A stretch of DNA of 13,113 bases from Methylococcales bacterium (lineage in GTDB: Bacteria > Pseudomonadota > Gammaproteobacteria > Methylococcales > Methylomonadaceae): NCBI GenBank assembly GCA_023134955.1, contig JAGLUC010000200.1, positions 1 to 13,113 of the forward strand, written 5' to 3'. The notes under the pieces are model-generated. The model was given only the letters and a program-made list of their open reading frames with translations, was not told the origin of the DNA and searched no databases. The position numbers and the translations under genes were made by a program. Shown in pieces: positions 6,491 to 13,113 of the stretch. Position 1 is the stretch's first letter; every line of letters starts with the position of its first letter.

Positions 6491-7123
6491 ATGAATAATA
6501 GGGTTACTTCCCGACAGTATCAAATTTTAGAACTTCTGATGAAGAACAGAGCAGGGCTTAGTATTGATGAAATTGCCAATACTTTAAGTATTTCTCGCAA
6601 TGCTGTTCAACAACATTTTTCATCCTTGGAAAGAGATGATTTTATACGAACCGGAGAACAAAAAAAAACAGCAGGACGACCCGTTCGCACTTTTATCATT
6701 ACCGAAGCGGGTATAAACTGTTTTCCTAAGCAATATGCCTGGTTTTCAGAACTTATTTTGACTGATTTAAAAGATGAAATGGGCGAAGAAAATTTCAAGC
6801 GCTATCTGCAAAAGTTAGGCACATCATTATCACTCACACTGCAATCTCGTTTTGATAACAAACCAATAGATGAACGAATCCATGAACTTATTAAAATTAT
6901 GGAAGACTTAGGGTATCAAGCCTCATCAACAAAAATAACTGATACTGATGATCATTATATTGAAGCCTGTAACTGCATTTATCATGACCTGGCTTTTAAA
7001 TTTAATGCTGTCTGTGAATTAGACAAAAAACTTATTTCAAACTTACTCGACAAAAAAGTTGAATTGGTTGAATGTATGGCTACTGGCGGACATGTTTGCA
7101 AATTTAAAGTTAAAAACAAATAA
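6491..7123 (+). CDS. Winged-helix regulator with SufR-like Cys-rich C-terminus
   Basis: DNA-binding regulator of 210 aa. The N-terminal winged helix (about 5-75) shows the recognition segment LSIDEIANTLSISRNAVQQH (23-42) and the wing GRPVRTFIITEAG (62-74), as in DeoR/ArsR-like SufR proteins. The C-terminus has C160, C162, C175, C195 and C203. C162-x12-C175 followed by GGHVC (199-203) resembles the cluster-binding end of cyanobacterial and mycobacterial SufR, Fe-S-binding repressors of suf genes. This suggests a sensor of Fe-S state, O2 or NO, but ligand and target are not shown by sequence. No suf genes are nearby. It is divergent from the globin, so it probably controls the globin and itself. 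No strong ribosome site precedes the ATG. It could instead be a zinc- or thiol-based sensor. Confidence 0.82.
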   Translation: MNNRVTSRQYQILELLMKNRAGLSIDEIANTLSISRNAVQQHFSSLERDDFIRTGEQKKTAGRPVRTFIITEAGINCFPKQYAWFSELILTDLKDEMGEENFKRYLQKLGTSLSLTLQSRFDNKPIDERIHELIKIMEDLGYQASSTKITDTDDHYIEACNCIYHDLAFKFNAVCELDKKLISNLLDKKVELVECMATGGHVCKFKVKNK

Positions 7124-7129
7124 AAAAAT

Positions 7130-7149
7130 TACCTTATAAAAAACAGGTA
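7130..7149 (-). terminator. Weak terminator-like hairpin for the hydrolase transcript
   Basis: TACCT (7130-7134) pairs with AGGTA (7145-7149) over a 10-base loop. On the minus strand the stem is followed one or two bases later by seven T residues (A7 at 7122-7128). The short stem makes this tentative. The 7124-7255 gap between the convergent regulator and hydrolase holds nothing else recognisable. Confidence 0.3.
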
Positions 7150-7255
7150 TTTCACGTTAGATAATTTTATTCTTTGCTTTAACCCATATTTAGCTCTTTT
7201 ATTAGAGTCTCTTGCCAAACATTCTTATTAAGAGTATTTGACCTTGGTTTTCAAT

Positions 7256-8512
7256 TCAATCAATCGTCTCTATCCATCGACAACGATCTCTAACTATTTT
7301 GGCTGTTGTTCCATTTCCAATGCCATTTGCTATTAAAGCGACAATTCTATCGTCTGTGTCATATCCGATATGTGCATCCATTGGATTTGCTACTTCACCC
7401 AACCCGAAAATATCATAGACATGAGCGACATTAATATTGATATTTGTCACATCAACGCATAATCTAGAGTCTATATATTTCTCAACAAAACCAGGGGGTA
7501 TGGCGTAGCTTAATAAATCATTAGGATCACTGAATGCAATAATCGGTGTTTTAGTTAACATCCGCTGATAATATTGCTCTCCTTTGGCATCACAGTAAGC
7601 CTTTTTTTGGTTGCTGACTTCTGGGGGTTTTCTACCCAATTGCAACATTGGGAGTTGATTAGACATCATATAGATAGGAATCTCCTTATGCTTTAAGGCT
7701 TCACTGATGGCAATTTTTATTTTGACATTTGAGCCAGACTTATTACCCAGCATGGTAGCGATTGACTGCATGCCATCTATCACTATTCGACTGCCCAAGC
7801 TGTGTGAAACAAAAGCATACTGGTCATTATTAATTGATAATATATTGGGTGTTTTACAAAATCTTTTAGTGTCTGTTGGTAAGTCGTTCCAGTTCCCATA
7901 AGCCATCCAGCAAAATGACTGGGTAAATGAAAGAAGAATATCCGCCCTGCTTTCGCCTAAATATATGATGGGATCAGGACCTGTATCATTAGCAAAGCGT
8001 TTCATTAAGTCATTAACTTCGGTTCTGCGAAAAGAATATTCGCCTGAACTATCGTAAGCCAAAACTTCTTTTTCCTTTGCGGTAATATCTGACCAGGTTA
8101 ATTCATAAAACAATAGTTCTTTTGCTCTATCTTTACTTAGGAAGCGATTTATTCTTAGGTTGCCCAATGTTTTTTGAGGATTATTTTCATCAGAAAGCCT
8201 TATGTTTTTATGTTTTCTGGAGGTAACTGATAGCTCTAATGCTTTAGCTAATTTCTCAAAAAACTCTGTTGAATACCCTGGCTTATGATCGCCAACCCCA
8301 TGAACCATAAGGACTTTCATTTTCCCTTTTTGTTTCTTAAGATGAGGATTTAGACCATCAAAACCTTCCCCCCAAATATCACAGACTCTAGCATCTAAAG
8401 CTTCTTGTTTGTCTATAATTGCTTCTGTGATGCCTCGACCAAAGCTTGTGCAGCCTGAAATAAAAATACTTACAATACAAATAAGCATTACTTTTGAGTT
8501 AAAATTATTCAT
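7256..8512 (-). CDS. Lipoprotein alpha/beta-hydrolase family protein
   Basis: Predicted secreted lipoprotein serine hydrolase, 418 aa. The signal peptide ends in lipobox ISGC with lipidated C21; residue +2 is Thr, which favours outer-membrane sorting. Strand and loop VLMVHGVGDH (67-76) fits the oxyanion region of alpha/beta hydrolases. SHSLGS (236-241) places the nucleophile at S238 in an SxSxG variant of GxSxG. FSDPNDLLSY (327-336) offers the acid (D329 or D332) and NPMDAHIGY (376-384) the His (H381), so a complete triad is plausible. The substrate is unknown: lipase, esterase or a peptidoglycan-linked role cannot be told apart. It is divergent from a TolC-family gene across 77 bases. Several Cys residues (44, 201, 219, 308, 352, 411) could form disulfides in the periplasm. 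No strong ribosome site (AAAAG only). Confidence 0.8.
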   Translation of the reverse strand: MNNFNSKVMLICIVSIFISGCTSFGRGITEAIIDKQEALDARVCDIWGEGFDGLNPHLKKQKGKMKVLMVHGVGDHKPGYSTEFFEKLAKALELSVTSRKHKNIRLSDENNPQKTLGNLRINRFLSKDRAKELLFYELTWSDITAKEKEVLAYDSSGEYSFRRTEVNDLMKRFANDTGPDPIIYLGESRADILLSFTQSFCWMAYGNWNDLPTDTKRFCKTPNILSINNDQYAFVSHSLGSRIVIDGMQSIATMLGNKSGSNVKIKIAISEALKHKEIPIYMMSNQLPMLQLGRKPPEVSNQKKAYCDAKGEQYYQRMLTKTPIIAFSDPNDLLSYAIPPGFVEKYIDSRLCVDVTNININVAHVYDIFGLGEVANPMDAHIGYDTDDRIVALIANGIGNGTTAKIVRDRCRWIETID

Positions 8513-8589
8513 CTTTTTTTTAGTGTCCGTGCTATAAAAGCATTAATTATTCATTTTAATCCGATGTTCTAATCATAAAAATAGACTAC

Positions 8590-9912
8590 ATGATTGTAAA
8601 AGTAAAAATTATCGCCGTTATATTTAGCTGTGGCTTCTTTAGTCTGCTTAATGCCCAGGATTTAGTAACAACCTATCATCTTGCATTAGAAAATGACCCT
8701 CAACTAAAAAAAGCATATTACAAACAATTATCAGTGGGGGAAAGTAAATCACAGAGTATTGCGCAAATATTACCCACCCTTTCTGTTTCTGGAAACAGTA
8801 GTCGAGAACGGATAGATAATAGTAAAGCGAATTTTCAAAGTGCTGGTATTCAAAATTACTGGAGTCATGGTTTTACAATTAATTTTTCTCAACCCATTTT
8901 TCATTTGGATCACTGGGTGCAGCTGAGTCAATCAGAAAACCAGATTGTTCAGGTTAAAGCTGAATATCAGGCTGAATTACAAACCCTTTTAATAAAAACA
9001 ACTGAGGCATATTTTAATGTTTTGTCGGCACAAGATAATCTTGAATTCACAGTCTCTGAACAAAAAGCTATTGAACGTCAATTAAAGCAAGCCAAACAGC
9101 GTTTTGAAGTTGGATTAATTGCCATGACCGATGTTTATGAGGCTCAATCCAGATATGATCAAGCTATTGCCAGTCAGATTGATGCTGCAAATTTGCTAGA
9201 TGATAATAAAGAAGTTGTTAGAGAAATTATTGGGGAAAATGAAGTATCTCTTGACCCTATAGTCAATGAAATCAACTTATTACCTCCTACTCCTAATAAT
9301 ATTAATGAATGGAGCGAAATAGCTGAGAGTAATAACTTAAATATAACAGCGGCCATTAATCAAGCGGAAGTTAACAGGAAAGCTGTTTTAATTCAACAAT
9401 TTGGACATGCACCAACACTTGATCTGGTCGCCAATTATGGAGTTCAGGATGTTAATAGTACTTTTGGTTTTCGAGGCGATACTCAAAGTATAGGCTTGCA
9501 ATTAAATATTCCTCTGTTTCAAGGTGGAATGGTTCATTCTCGTGCCAAACAAGCTAATTTTGACTATCAATTGGCAAAAGAGAATTTAATTGCTGTTAAA
9601 CGACAAGTAAAAAGACAGCTTAGAAATGCATTTCGCGGCGTTATCTCTAGTCTTAATCGTGTGAAAGCGTTAAAAGCTACGGTTGCCTCGGCAGAAATTT
9701 CTTTAGAAGCAACTCAAGTAGGCTTTGAGGTAGGAACAAGAACTATGGTCGATGTTTTTACTGAACAATCTAACCTTTATCGAGCTAAAAGAGATTATTC
9801 CAGAAGCCGTTATGATTATTTAATTAATGGCGTAAAATTAAAACAAATGACCAGTAATTTAACCGAGCAAGATTTATATTTAATTAATCAATACATAGGT
9901 CATCATCGCTAA
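8590..9912 (+). CDS. TolC-family outer-membrane channel protein
   Basis: Outer-membrane trimeric channel component for type I secretion or efflux, 440 aa, within the usual size range of the family. Signal peptide of about 22 residues (LLNA before QD). Two internally repeated OEP halves each carry the TolC-type motif: RFEVGLIAMTDV (171-182) in the first and GFEVGTRTMVDV (378-389) in the second. The first is followed by YEAQSRYD; the second is followed by ARxY-type helix residues. SQPIF (100-104) and NIPLFQGG (306-313) mark strand/turn regions. The GTRTMVDV form is closest to TolC proper rather than to OprM or CusC lipoproteins, and no lipobox is present. No inner-membrane pump or adaptor gene is adjacent, so its partners are elsewhere. 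The stop overlaps the convergent DUF1244 gene by 4 bases. Confidence 0.92.
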   Translation: MIVKVKIIAVIFSCGFFSLLNAQDLVTTYHLALENDPQLKKAYYKQLSVGESKSQSIAQILPTLSVSGNSSRERIDNSKANFQSAGIQNYWSHGFTINFSQPIFHLDHWVQLSQSENQIVQVKAEYQAELQTLLIKTTEAYFNVLSAQDNLEFTVSEQKAIERQLKQAKQRFEVGLIAMTDVYEAQSRYDQAIASQIDAANLLDDNKEVVREIIGENEVSLDPIVNEINLLPPTPNNINEWSEIAESNNLNITAAINQAEVNRKAVLIQQFGHAPTLDLVANYGVQDVNSTFGFRGDTQSIGLQLNIPLFQGGMVHSRAKQANFDYQLAKENLIAVKRQVKRQLRNAFRGVISSLNRVKALKATVASAEISLEATQVGFEVGTRTMVDVFTEQSNLYRAKRDYSRSRYDYLINGVKLKQMTSNLTEQDLYLINQYIGHHR

Positions 9913-10223
9913 ATACTGTCAGTGTCGGACTTATTTTTTTGTCTTTGCTCATAAGCTGCAAGCTGTTCTGGCGTGGCTTTTAATTGATACTTGTCCTTCC
10001 ATTCCGAATACGTCATACCATAGACTAGCTCTCTGGCATCTTCATAATCTAATGTTACATCTTGTTCAATGGCGGATGCAGCTAACCATTTAGCTAAACA
10101 ATTTCGGCAGAATCCTGCTTGAATCATTAAATCAATATTTTGTACTTCGGTATGATTTTGTAAATGAGCGATTAAACGCCTAAATGCGGCGGCCTCAAGC
10201 TCTGTTTTAACAGACTTGTCCAT
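9909..10223 (-). CDS. DUF1244 family protein
   Basis: Small cytosolic protein of 104 aa matching the DUF1244 family, widespread in proteobacteria and of unknown function. The hallmark is the segment FRRLIAHLQNHTEVQNIDLM (14-33) followed by GFCRNCLAKW (37-46), whose C39-x2-C42 pair could bind metal or be redox active. A family-typical YGMTYSEWKDKYQ (68-80) follows, and the tail is charged. The start is supported by GGAG 6 bases before the ATG (10230-10233 on the forward strand). It is convergent with, and overlaps by 4 bases, the TolC-family gene. Confidence 0.9.
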   Translation of the reverse strand: MDKSVKTELEAAAFRRLIAHLQNHTEVQNIDLMIQAGFCRNCLAKWLAASAIEQDVTLDYEDARELVYGMTYSEWKDKYQLKATPEQLAAYEQRQKNKSDTDSI

Positions 10224-10229
10224 CAGTTA

Positions 10230-10233
10230 CTCC
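10230..10233 (-). promoter_or_regulatory. Ribosome binding site of the DUF1244 gene
   Basis: Minus-strand GGAG is followed by TAACTG and then the ATG at 10223, a standard spacing that confirms this start. Confidence 0.6.
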
Positions 10234-10273
10234 AAAATTTGAACATTCTAGCAGAATCCCTTGTCAACTCATG

Positions 10274-10279
10274 TATAAT
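10274..10279 (+). promoter_or_regulatory. Consensus -10 box upstream of the 107-residue gene
   Basis: A perfect TATAAT sits 33 bases before the ATG at 10313, a fitting distance for a short leader. The base group 17 upstream (GCAGAA, 10251-10256) is a poor -35, so the promoter may rely on an activator or a weak -35. Confidence 0.4.
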
Positions 10280-10312
10280 TCAATAAATTCTTGGGTTAAA
10301 TTAATGTAAAAC

Positions 10313-10636
10313 ATGAAAATACATAGTTCATCTCTTGCTTTTATACCGACTGGATATAGTTCGGCAGATAAAAAAGAACATATACAGCCTGTCAACAATA
10401 TTACAAAAACAGGCTCTGAAAACAAGCAAGATGTTTTAATTCAAAACCCAGCAAAAGAACTTGTTCAGACATCTAAAACTGTCGATACCGATATTGTTAA
10501 ACTATTTGAAGCAATTGAAAAGCTAACGATTACCCCCATTAATTCTCATGCTGTAAATGCTTATATACTTGAAAATATTCAACCGTTAAAACAACAACAA
10601 TCAGAGTTGCTTCCTAGAATTGATATTTTTGTTTAA
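10313..10636 (+). CDS. Unrecognised small protein
   Basis: A 107-aa protein with no signal peptide, TM helix or Cys. The first half (1-58) is polar and Asn/Lys/Ser/Thr-rich, probably disordered. The second half is more ordered: DIVKLFEAIEKLTITPINS (60-78), HAVNAYILENIQPL (79-92), then the end RIDIFV (102-107). A short helix, an AVxAY-type segment and a terminal IDxxV is a layout I associate loosely with small conserved gammaproteobacterial proteins of unknown role, but I cannot name a family. The gene follows a perfect TATAAT and lies 47 bases before yciB on the same strand, so it may lead that operon. There is no ribosome site of note before the ATG. Confidence 0.65.
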   Translation: MKIHSSSLAFIPTGYSSADKKEHIQPVNNITKTGSENKQDVLIQNPAKELVQTSKTVDTDIVKLFEAIEKLTITPINSHAVNAYILENIQPLKQQQSELLPRIDIFV

Positions 10637-10683
10637 TTATACATTTACCCCTCCCCATTTAATCTTTTACACCTTACACACGC

Positions 10684-11217
10684 ATGAAACAATTACTTGA
10701 ATTTATTCCAATCATTTTATTCTTTATCACCTTTAAACTGTACGATATATATACAGCGACAGCCGTTGTTATTGTGGCCACAATTATTCAGGTTGGAATT
10801 ACCTGGTTTAAATATAAAAAAGTTGAAGCCATGCAATGGATTACCTTAGGGCTTATTTTGGTTATGGGTGGAGCAACCCTCTATTTACAGGACGAACAAT
10901 TTATCAAATGGAAGCTGACTATTATTGAATGGTTATTTGGGTTTGCATTTTTAGGCAGTCATTTTGCAAAAAAAACATTTGTAGAACGTATGATGGGAGC
11001 AAATCTTGAGTTACCAGCTACTATCTGGAAAAAACTTAACTTAATGTGGGCAACATTCTTTATCAGTGTCGGTTTTATCAATATTTATGTGATGCAAAAC
11101 TACGATACAGAAGACTGGGTGACATTCAAAACATTTGGTGTCCCAGGGCTTATGCTGGTTTTTATTGTTCTACAAATGATTTTTATTTATAAATATATCC
11201 CAAACACTGAGGAATAA
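10684..11217 (+). CDS. yciB: YciB / septation protein A family membrane protein
   Basis: Inner-membrane protein of 177 aa, close to the family's usual length, linked in enterics and Shigella to cell-envelope integrity and septation. Five hydrophobic helices are visible, at about 5-19, 22-42, 51-68, 77-93 and 117-136, plus a last one at 151-171. The family signature ATLYLQDEQFIKWKLTIIEW (64-83) and FVERMMGANLELP (99-111) are well kept. It heads the tight series with yciI (gap of 5 bases), bolA and the PPIase. The last codons supply the GAGGA that serves as the yciI ribosome site. No Shine-Dalgarno is evident before its own ATG. Confidence 0.93.
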   Translation: MKQLLEFIPIILFFITFKLYDIYTATAVVIVATIIQVGITWFKYKKVEAMQWITLGLILVMGGATLYLQDEQFIKWKLTIIEWLFGFAFLGSHFAKKTFVERMMGANLELPATIWKKLNLMWATFFISVGFINIYVMQNYDTEDWVTFKTFGVPGLMLVFIVLQMIFIYKYIPNTEE

Positions 11218-11222
11218 ATATC

Positions 11223-11525
11223 GTGTTATATGCCATTATGAGTGAGGATGTGGATGATAGTTTGGCAAAGAGACAATCTGCTCGTCCAGCACATTTAAAA
11301 CGATTACAAGATTTACAAGATGAGGGACGACTCATTATAGCAGGGCCTCATCCGGCTATTGATTGCAATACCCCTGGGGATGCAGGTTTTTCTGGAAGCC
11401 TCGTCATCGCTAAGTTTACAGATCTACAACAGGCGAAAGACTGGGCAGATATTGACCCTTATGTCTCTGCTGGCGTGTACAGCAATGTGTTAGTTAAACC
11501 CTTTAAACAAATTTTTCCACAATGA
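11223..11525 (+). CDS. yciI: YciI family protein, GTG start
   Basis: Small cytosolic dimeric alpha/beta-barrel protein of 100 aa, related in fold to muconolactone isomerase and chlorite dismutase-like proteins; its physiological role is not settled. Conserved features are RPAHLKRL (21-28, H24), DEGRLIIAGP (33-42), FSGSLVIAKF (56-65) and WADIDPY (74-80). The His-Asp pair expected for this family (H24 with the DEG Asp D33) is present. The GTG start at 11223 is chosen because the product then begins MLY, like E. coli YciI, and GAGGA lies about 10 bases upstream inside the end of yciB. Its stop overlaps bolA by 4 bases (ATGA), so the two are translationally coupled. Confidence 0.93.
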   Translation: MLYAIMSEDVDDSLAKRQSARPAHLKRLQDLQDEGRLIIAGPHPAIDCNTPGDAGFSGSLVIAKFTDLQQAKDWADIDPYVSAGVYSNVLVKPFKQIFPQ

Positions 11526-11788
11526 CATCTGAACGAATCAAACAAAAATTAAATGAAGCATTCAAGCCAGAGTTGATTGAAATAATCGACGATAGTGCTG
11601 CTCATGCAGGCCATGCAGGTGCAAGAAGTGGCGGTGGACATTATAACGTCACTATTGTTGCTGAGGCATTTATCGACAAAACATTAGTACAAAGACACCA
11701 GTTAATTTATCAAGCACTTAATGAATTGATGAAAAATAAAATCCACGCATTAGGTATTAATGCATTAACCCCCTCTGAAAAGATATAA
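11522..11788 (+). CDS. bolA: BolA family protein
   Basis: BolA-type protein of 88 aa that in this family partners monothiol glutaredoxins around a 2Fe-2S cluster and, in enterics, also influences morphology and envelope genes. Motifs: HAGHAGARSGGGHY (28-41) with H28, H31 and H40, VQRHQLIYQAL (56-66), and the invariant His in KIHALGINALTPSE (73-86; H75), the usual cluster ligand. No glutaredoxin is in the window. It is translationally coupled to yciI by an ATGA overlap and followed 12 bases later by the PPIase. With yciB, the block fits a conserved envelope/septation gene order, though the link between the functions is not established. Confidence 0.93.
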   Translation: MTSERIKQKLNEAFKPELIEIIDDSAAHAGHAGARSGGGHYNVTIVAEAFIDKTLVQRHQLIYQALNELMKNKIHALGINALTPSEKI

Positions 11789-11800
11789 GGTACTACTATA

Positions 11801-12838
11801 ATGAATATAAAATTAATCCCCCTGGTTTTAGTTGGCGCTACTGTTTTAACGGCCTGTAATAGTGAAAACTCAGCAACTAAATCAGTCTCAAAAGAAGATT
11901 CTGTTGCTTCTGTTAATGGACAATATATAAGTAAAGCTTCATTAGCCACATTGGAAAAAGAAATTGCAAAGCGAAGACAGGGACAAGCAATACCAAAAGA
12001 CAAGTTAATTGAACAATTAGTTTTAACTCAATTGCTAGTACAAGAAGCTACTCAAAAAAAATTAGATAAAACAGATGAATTTATATTGAATCTTGAATTA
12101 AACAAAAGCTCTTTATTATCAGAAGCTGCTGTTAAAAACTATCTAAAATCGAATCCAGTTACAGATGCTGAGTTAAAAGCTGAGTACGAGACAACTGTCG
12201 CGGCATCAGGTACTGAATATAAAGCTCGTCATATTCTTGTTAAAACGGAAGAAGACGCTAAACAATTAATTGAAGAATTAAAATCAGGCTCTGATTTTAT
12301 CGAACTTGCAAAAACAAAATCAATCGGCCCATCTGCTCCACAAGGTGGTGATTTAGGCTGGTTTGCTGCTGGACAGATGGTTGTCCCTTTTTCTGAAGCA
12401 GTTATTGCTCTTGAAGATAATAAATTCACCACAGAAGCGATTAAAACTCAGTTTGGCTGGCATGTTATTTTAAGAGAAGGATCTAGATCACAAACACCCC
12501 CCCCTTTTGAAGCATTAAAAGCACAACTAGAGCCAATGCTTAAAGGTAAAAAAGTACAAGAATTTATAGATAACTTGCGTACTAATGCAAAAGTTGAAAT
12601 ATTTTTAGAAAAAGAACCGACTGAAAAAATTGAAGCGCCTAAATCATCTGTAGATACTGCAACTGAATCAGTAGAAGTCGTTATAGAGAGCGTAGAGAAA
12701 ATAACAGATAAACCAGCTACTGAAGCAGTGAAGACTGTAAAAGAAAACCTTCCATCAACAACTAAAGAAGTGACAAAAGCTGTTACTGAAGAAGCAACGG
12801 ATACTACAACAAAGGCGATTGATTCAGTAACTAAATAA
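11801..12838 (+). CDS. Parvulin-type peptidyl-prolyl isomerase lipoprotein with long tail
   Basis: Periplasmic foldase of 345 aa. Signal peptide with lipobox LTAC gives lipidated C19 (Asn at +2, so outer-membrane sorting is likely). A helical SurA/PpiC-like N-terminal region (35-125) is followed by the PpiC rotamase domain (138-228): YKARHILVKTEEDA (140-153) with H144, APQGGDLGWF (179-188) and FGWHVILREGSRS (218-230) with H221. A linker (232-268) leads to an unusual tail (269-345) rich in Thr, Glu, Lys and Val with no aromatics beyond its first residues, apparently disordered or weakly amphipathic. AAGG about 10 bases before the ATG is the likely ribosome site. It is last in the yciB-yciI-bolA series. 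Eight consecutive C bases at 12497-12504 lie in the linker. Confidence 0.92.
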   Translation: MNIKLIPLVLVGATVLTACNSENSATKSVSKEDSVASVNGQYISKASLATLEKEIAKRRQGQAIPKDKLIEQLVLTQLLVQEATQKKLDKTDEFILNLELNKSSLLSEAAVKNYLKSNPVTDAELKAEYETTVAASGTEYKARHILVKTEEDAKQLIEELKSGSDFIELAKTKSIGPSAPQGGDLGWFAAGQMVVPFSEAVIALEDNKFTTEAIKTQFGWHVILREGSRSQTPPPFEALKAQLEPMLKGKKVQEFIDNLRTNAKVEIFLEKEPTEKIEAPKSSVDTATESVEVVIESVEKITDKPATEAVKTVKENLPSTTKEVTKAVTEEATDTTTKAIDSVTK

Positions 12839-12859
12839 TAGACTGTTCTTTTATCTCTT

Positions 12860-12896
12860 AAACCCTCTCCGGCTGGAGAGGGTTTGGGTGGGGAGA
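12860..12896. repeat. REP-like palindrome after the PPIase gene
   Basis: AAACCCTCTCC (12860-12870) pairs perfectly with GGAGAGGGTTT (12875-12885) over the loop GGCT, and is followed by GGGTGGGGAG. This form, a CCCTCTCC hairpin with a G-rich flank, is a common dispersed extragenic palindrome in proteobacteria. There is no T-run, so it could stabilise the 3' end or aid termination, but is not a classic terminator. Confidence 0.65.
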
Positions 12897-13113
12897 AGTT
12901 AAAATAATGGCTTTTTTTCTATTCTCTGTGGTTTGCTAGGTACTGTAGGCAACTGCTACTCCATTGCTCTTCTAAATGCCGCCCATGGCATTATGCGCTG
13001 CTCTACAAAAAAACCATCAAAGTTAAGTTATCTATTAATCGTCCCAAAAGTTCTGGCAGGGTATTTTGACACTCTTTTATTAACACTCATTGTAGCTCGT
13101 ATGAAACGAAGTG
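12897..13113. other. Non-coding right end of window
   Basis: About 215 bases with no convincing gene on either strand: open frames are short and lack start signals. A small palindrome ATGCC-GCCCAT-GGCAT lies near 12976-12991. The last 22 bases (GCTCGTATGAAACGAAGTG and flank) look like the first half of another dispersed palindrome cut by the window edge; this reading is tentative. Confidence 0.4.

Noticed and set aside
10261..10279. TTGTCA and TATAAT as a full promoter
   Set aside because: Only 7 bases separate them, far below the 16-18 needed; the -10 alone is kept.
11710..12003. Open frame of 97 codons on the minus strand across bolA and the PPIase start
   Set aside because: It is antisense to two well-supported genes and its translation shows no family features.
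12897..13113. Partial gene at the right edge
   Set aside because: Frames on both strands are short and interrupted, and none carries a recognisable motif or ribosome site.

Overview
The window is AT-rich (by eye mid-30s % GC) and reads as the chromosome of a Gram-negative bacterium, most likely a gammaproteobacterium. The evidence is two lipoprotein signals, a TolC-family outer-membrane protein, a DUF1244 protein, YciB, and a yciB-yciI-bolA-ppiC gene order. The large NIT-like/PAS/GGDEF/EAL/CZB-like signalling protein and the SufR-like regulator would fit an environmental methanotroph or sulfur oxidiser, but that placement is inference. No tRNA, rRNA, CRISPR array or intact transposon was seen.

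Layout. Positions 1-172 hold a structured, repeat-like element and a weak terminator. Positions 173-3820 (minus) encode a 1215-residue membrane-bound c-di-GMP enzyme with both catalytic motifs intact; its upstream leader carries a symmetrical set of four TTAAGT hexamers. Positions 4062-6148 (minus) hold a group 1 truncated haemoglobin, a 2Fe-2S/FAD/NAD(P)H reductase, and a small two-TM membrane protein translationally coupled to the reductase. A hairpin terminator lies between globin and reductase. Diverging from the globin at 6491-7123 (plus) is a winged-helix regulator with a SufR-like cysteine-rich C-terminus; a 53-bp inverted repeat lies in the shared promoter region.

Positions 7256-8512 (minus) encode a lipoprotein alpha/beta hydrolase that diverges from a TolC-family outer-membrane protein (8590-9912, plus). 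That gene overlaps a convergent DUF1244 gene by 4 bases. The right part is a plus-strand block: an unrecognised 107-residue protein, then yciB, yciI, bolA and a parvulin-type PPIase lipoprotein with a long low-complexity tail. The window ends in a REP-like hairpin and further non-coding sequence.

The most interesting unit is 4062-7123. A globin, a reductase able in principle to reduce its haem, and a probable Fe-S-sensing regulator together suggest a split flavohaemoglobin-like system for NO or O2 chemistry, with an unexplained membrane partner. The proteins are recognisable families; the functional link between them is inference.
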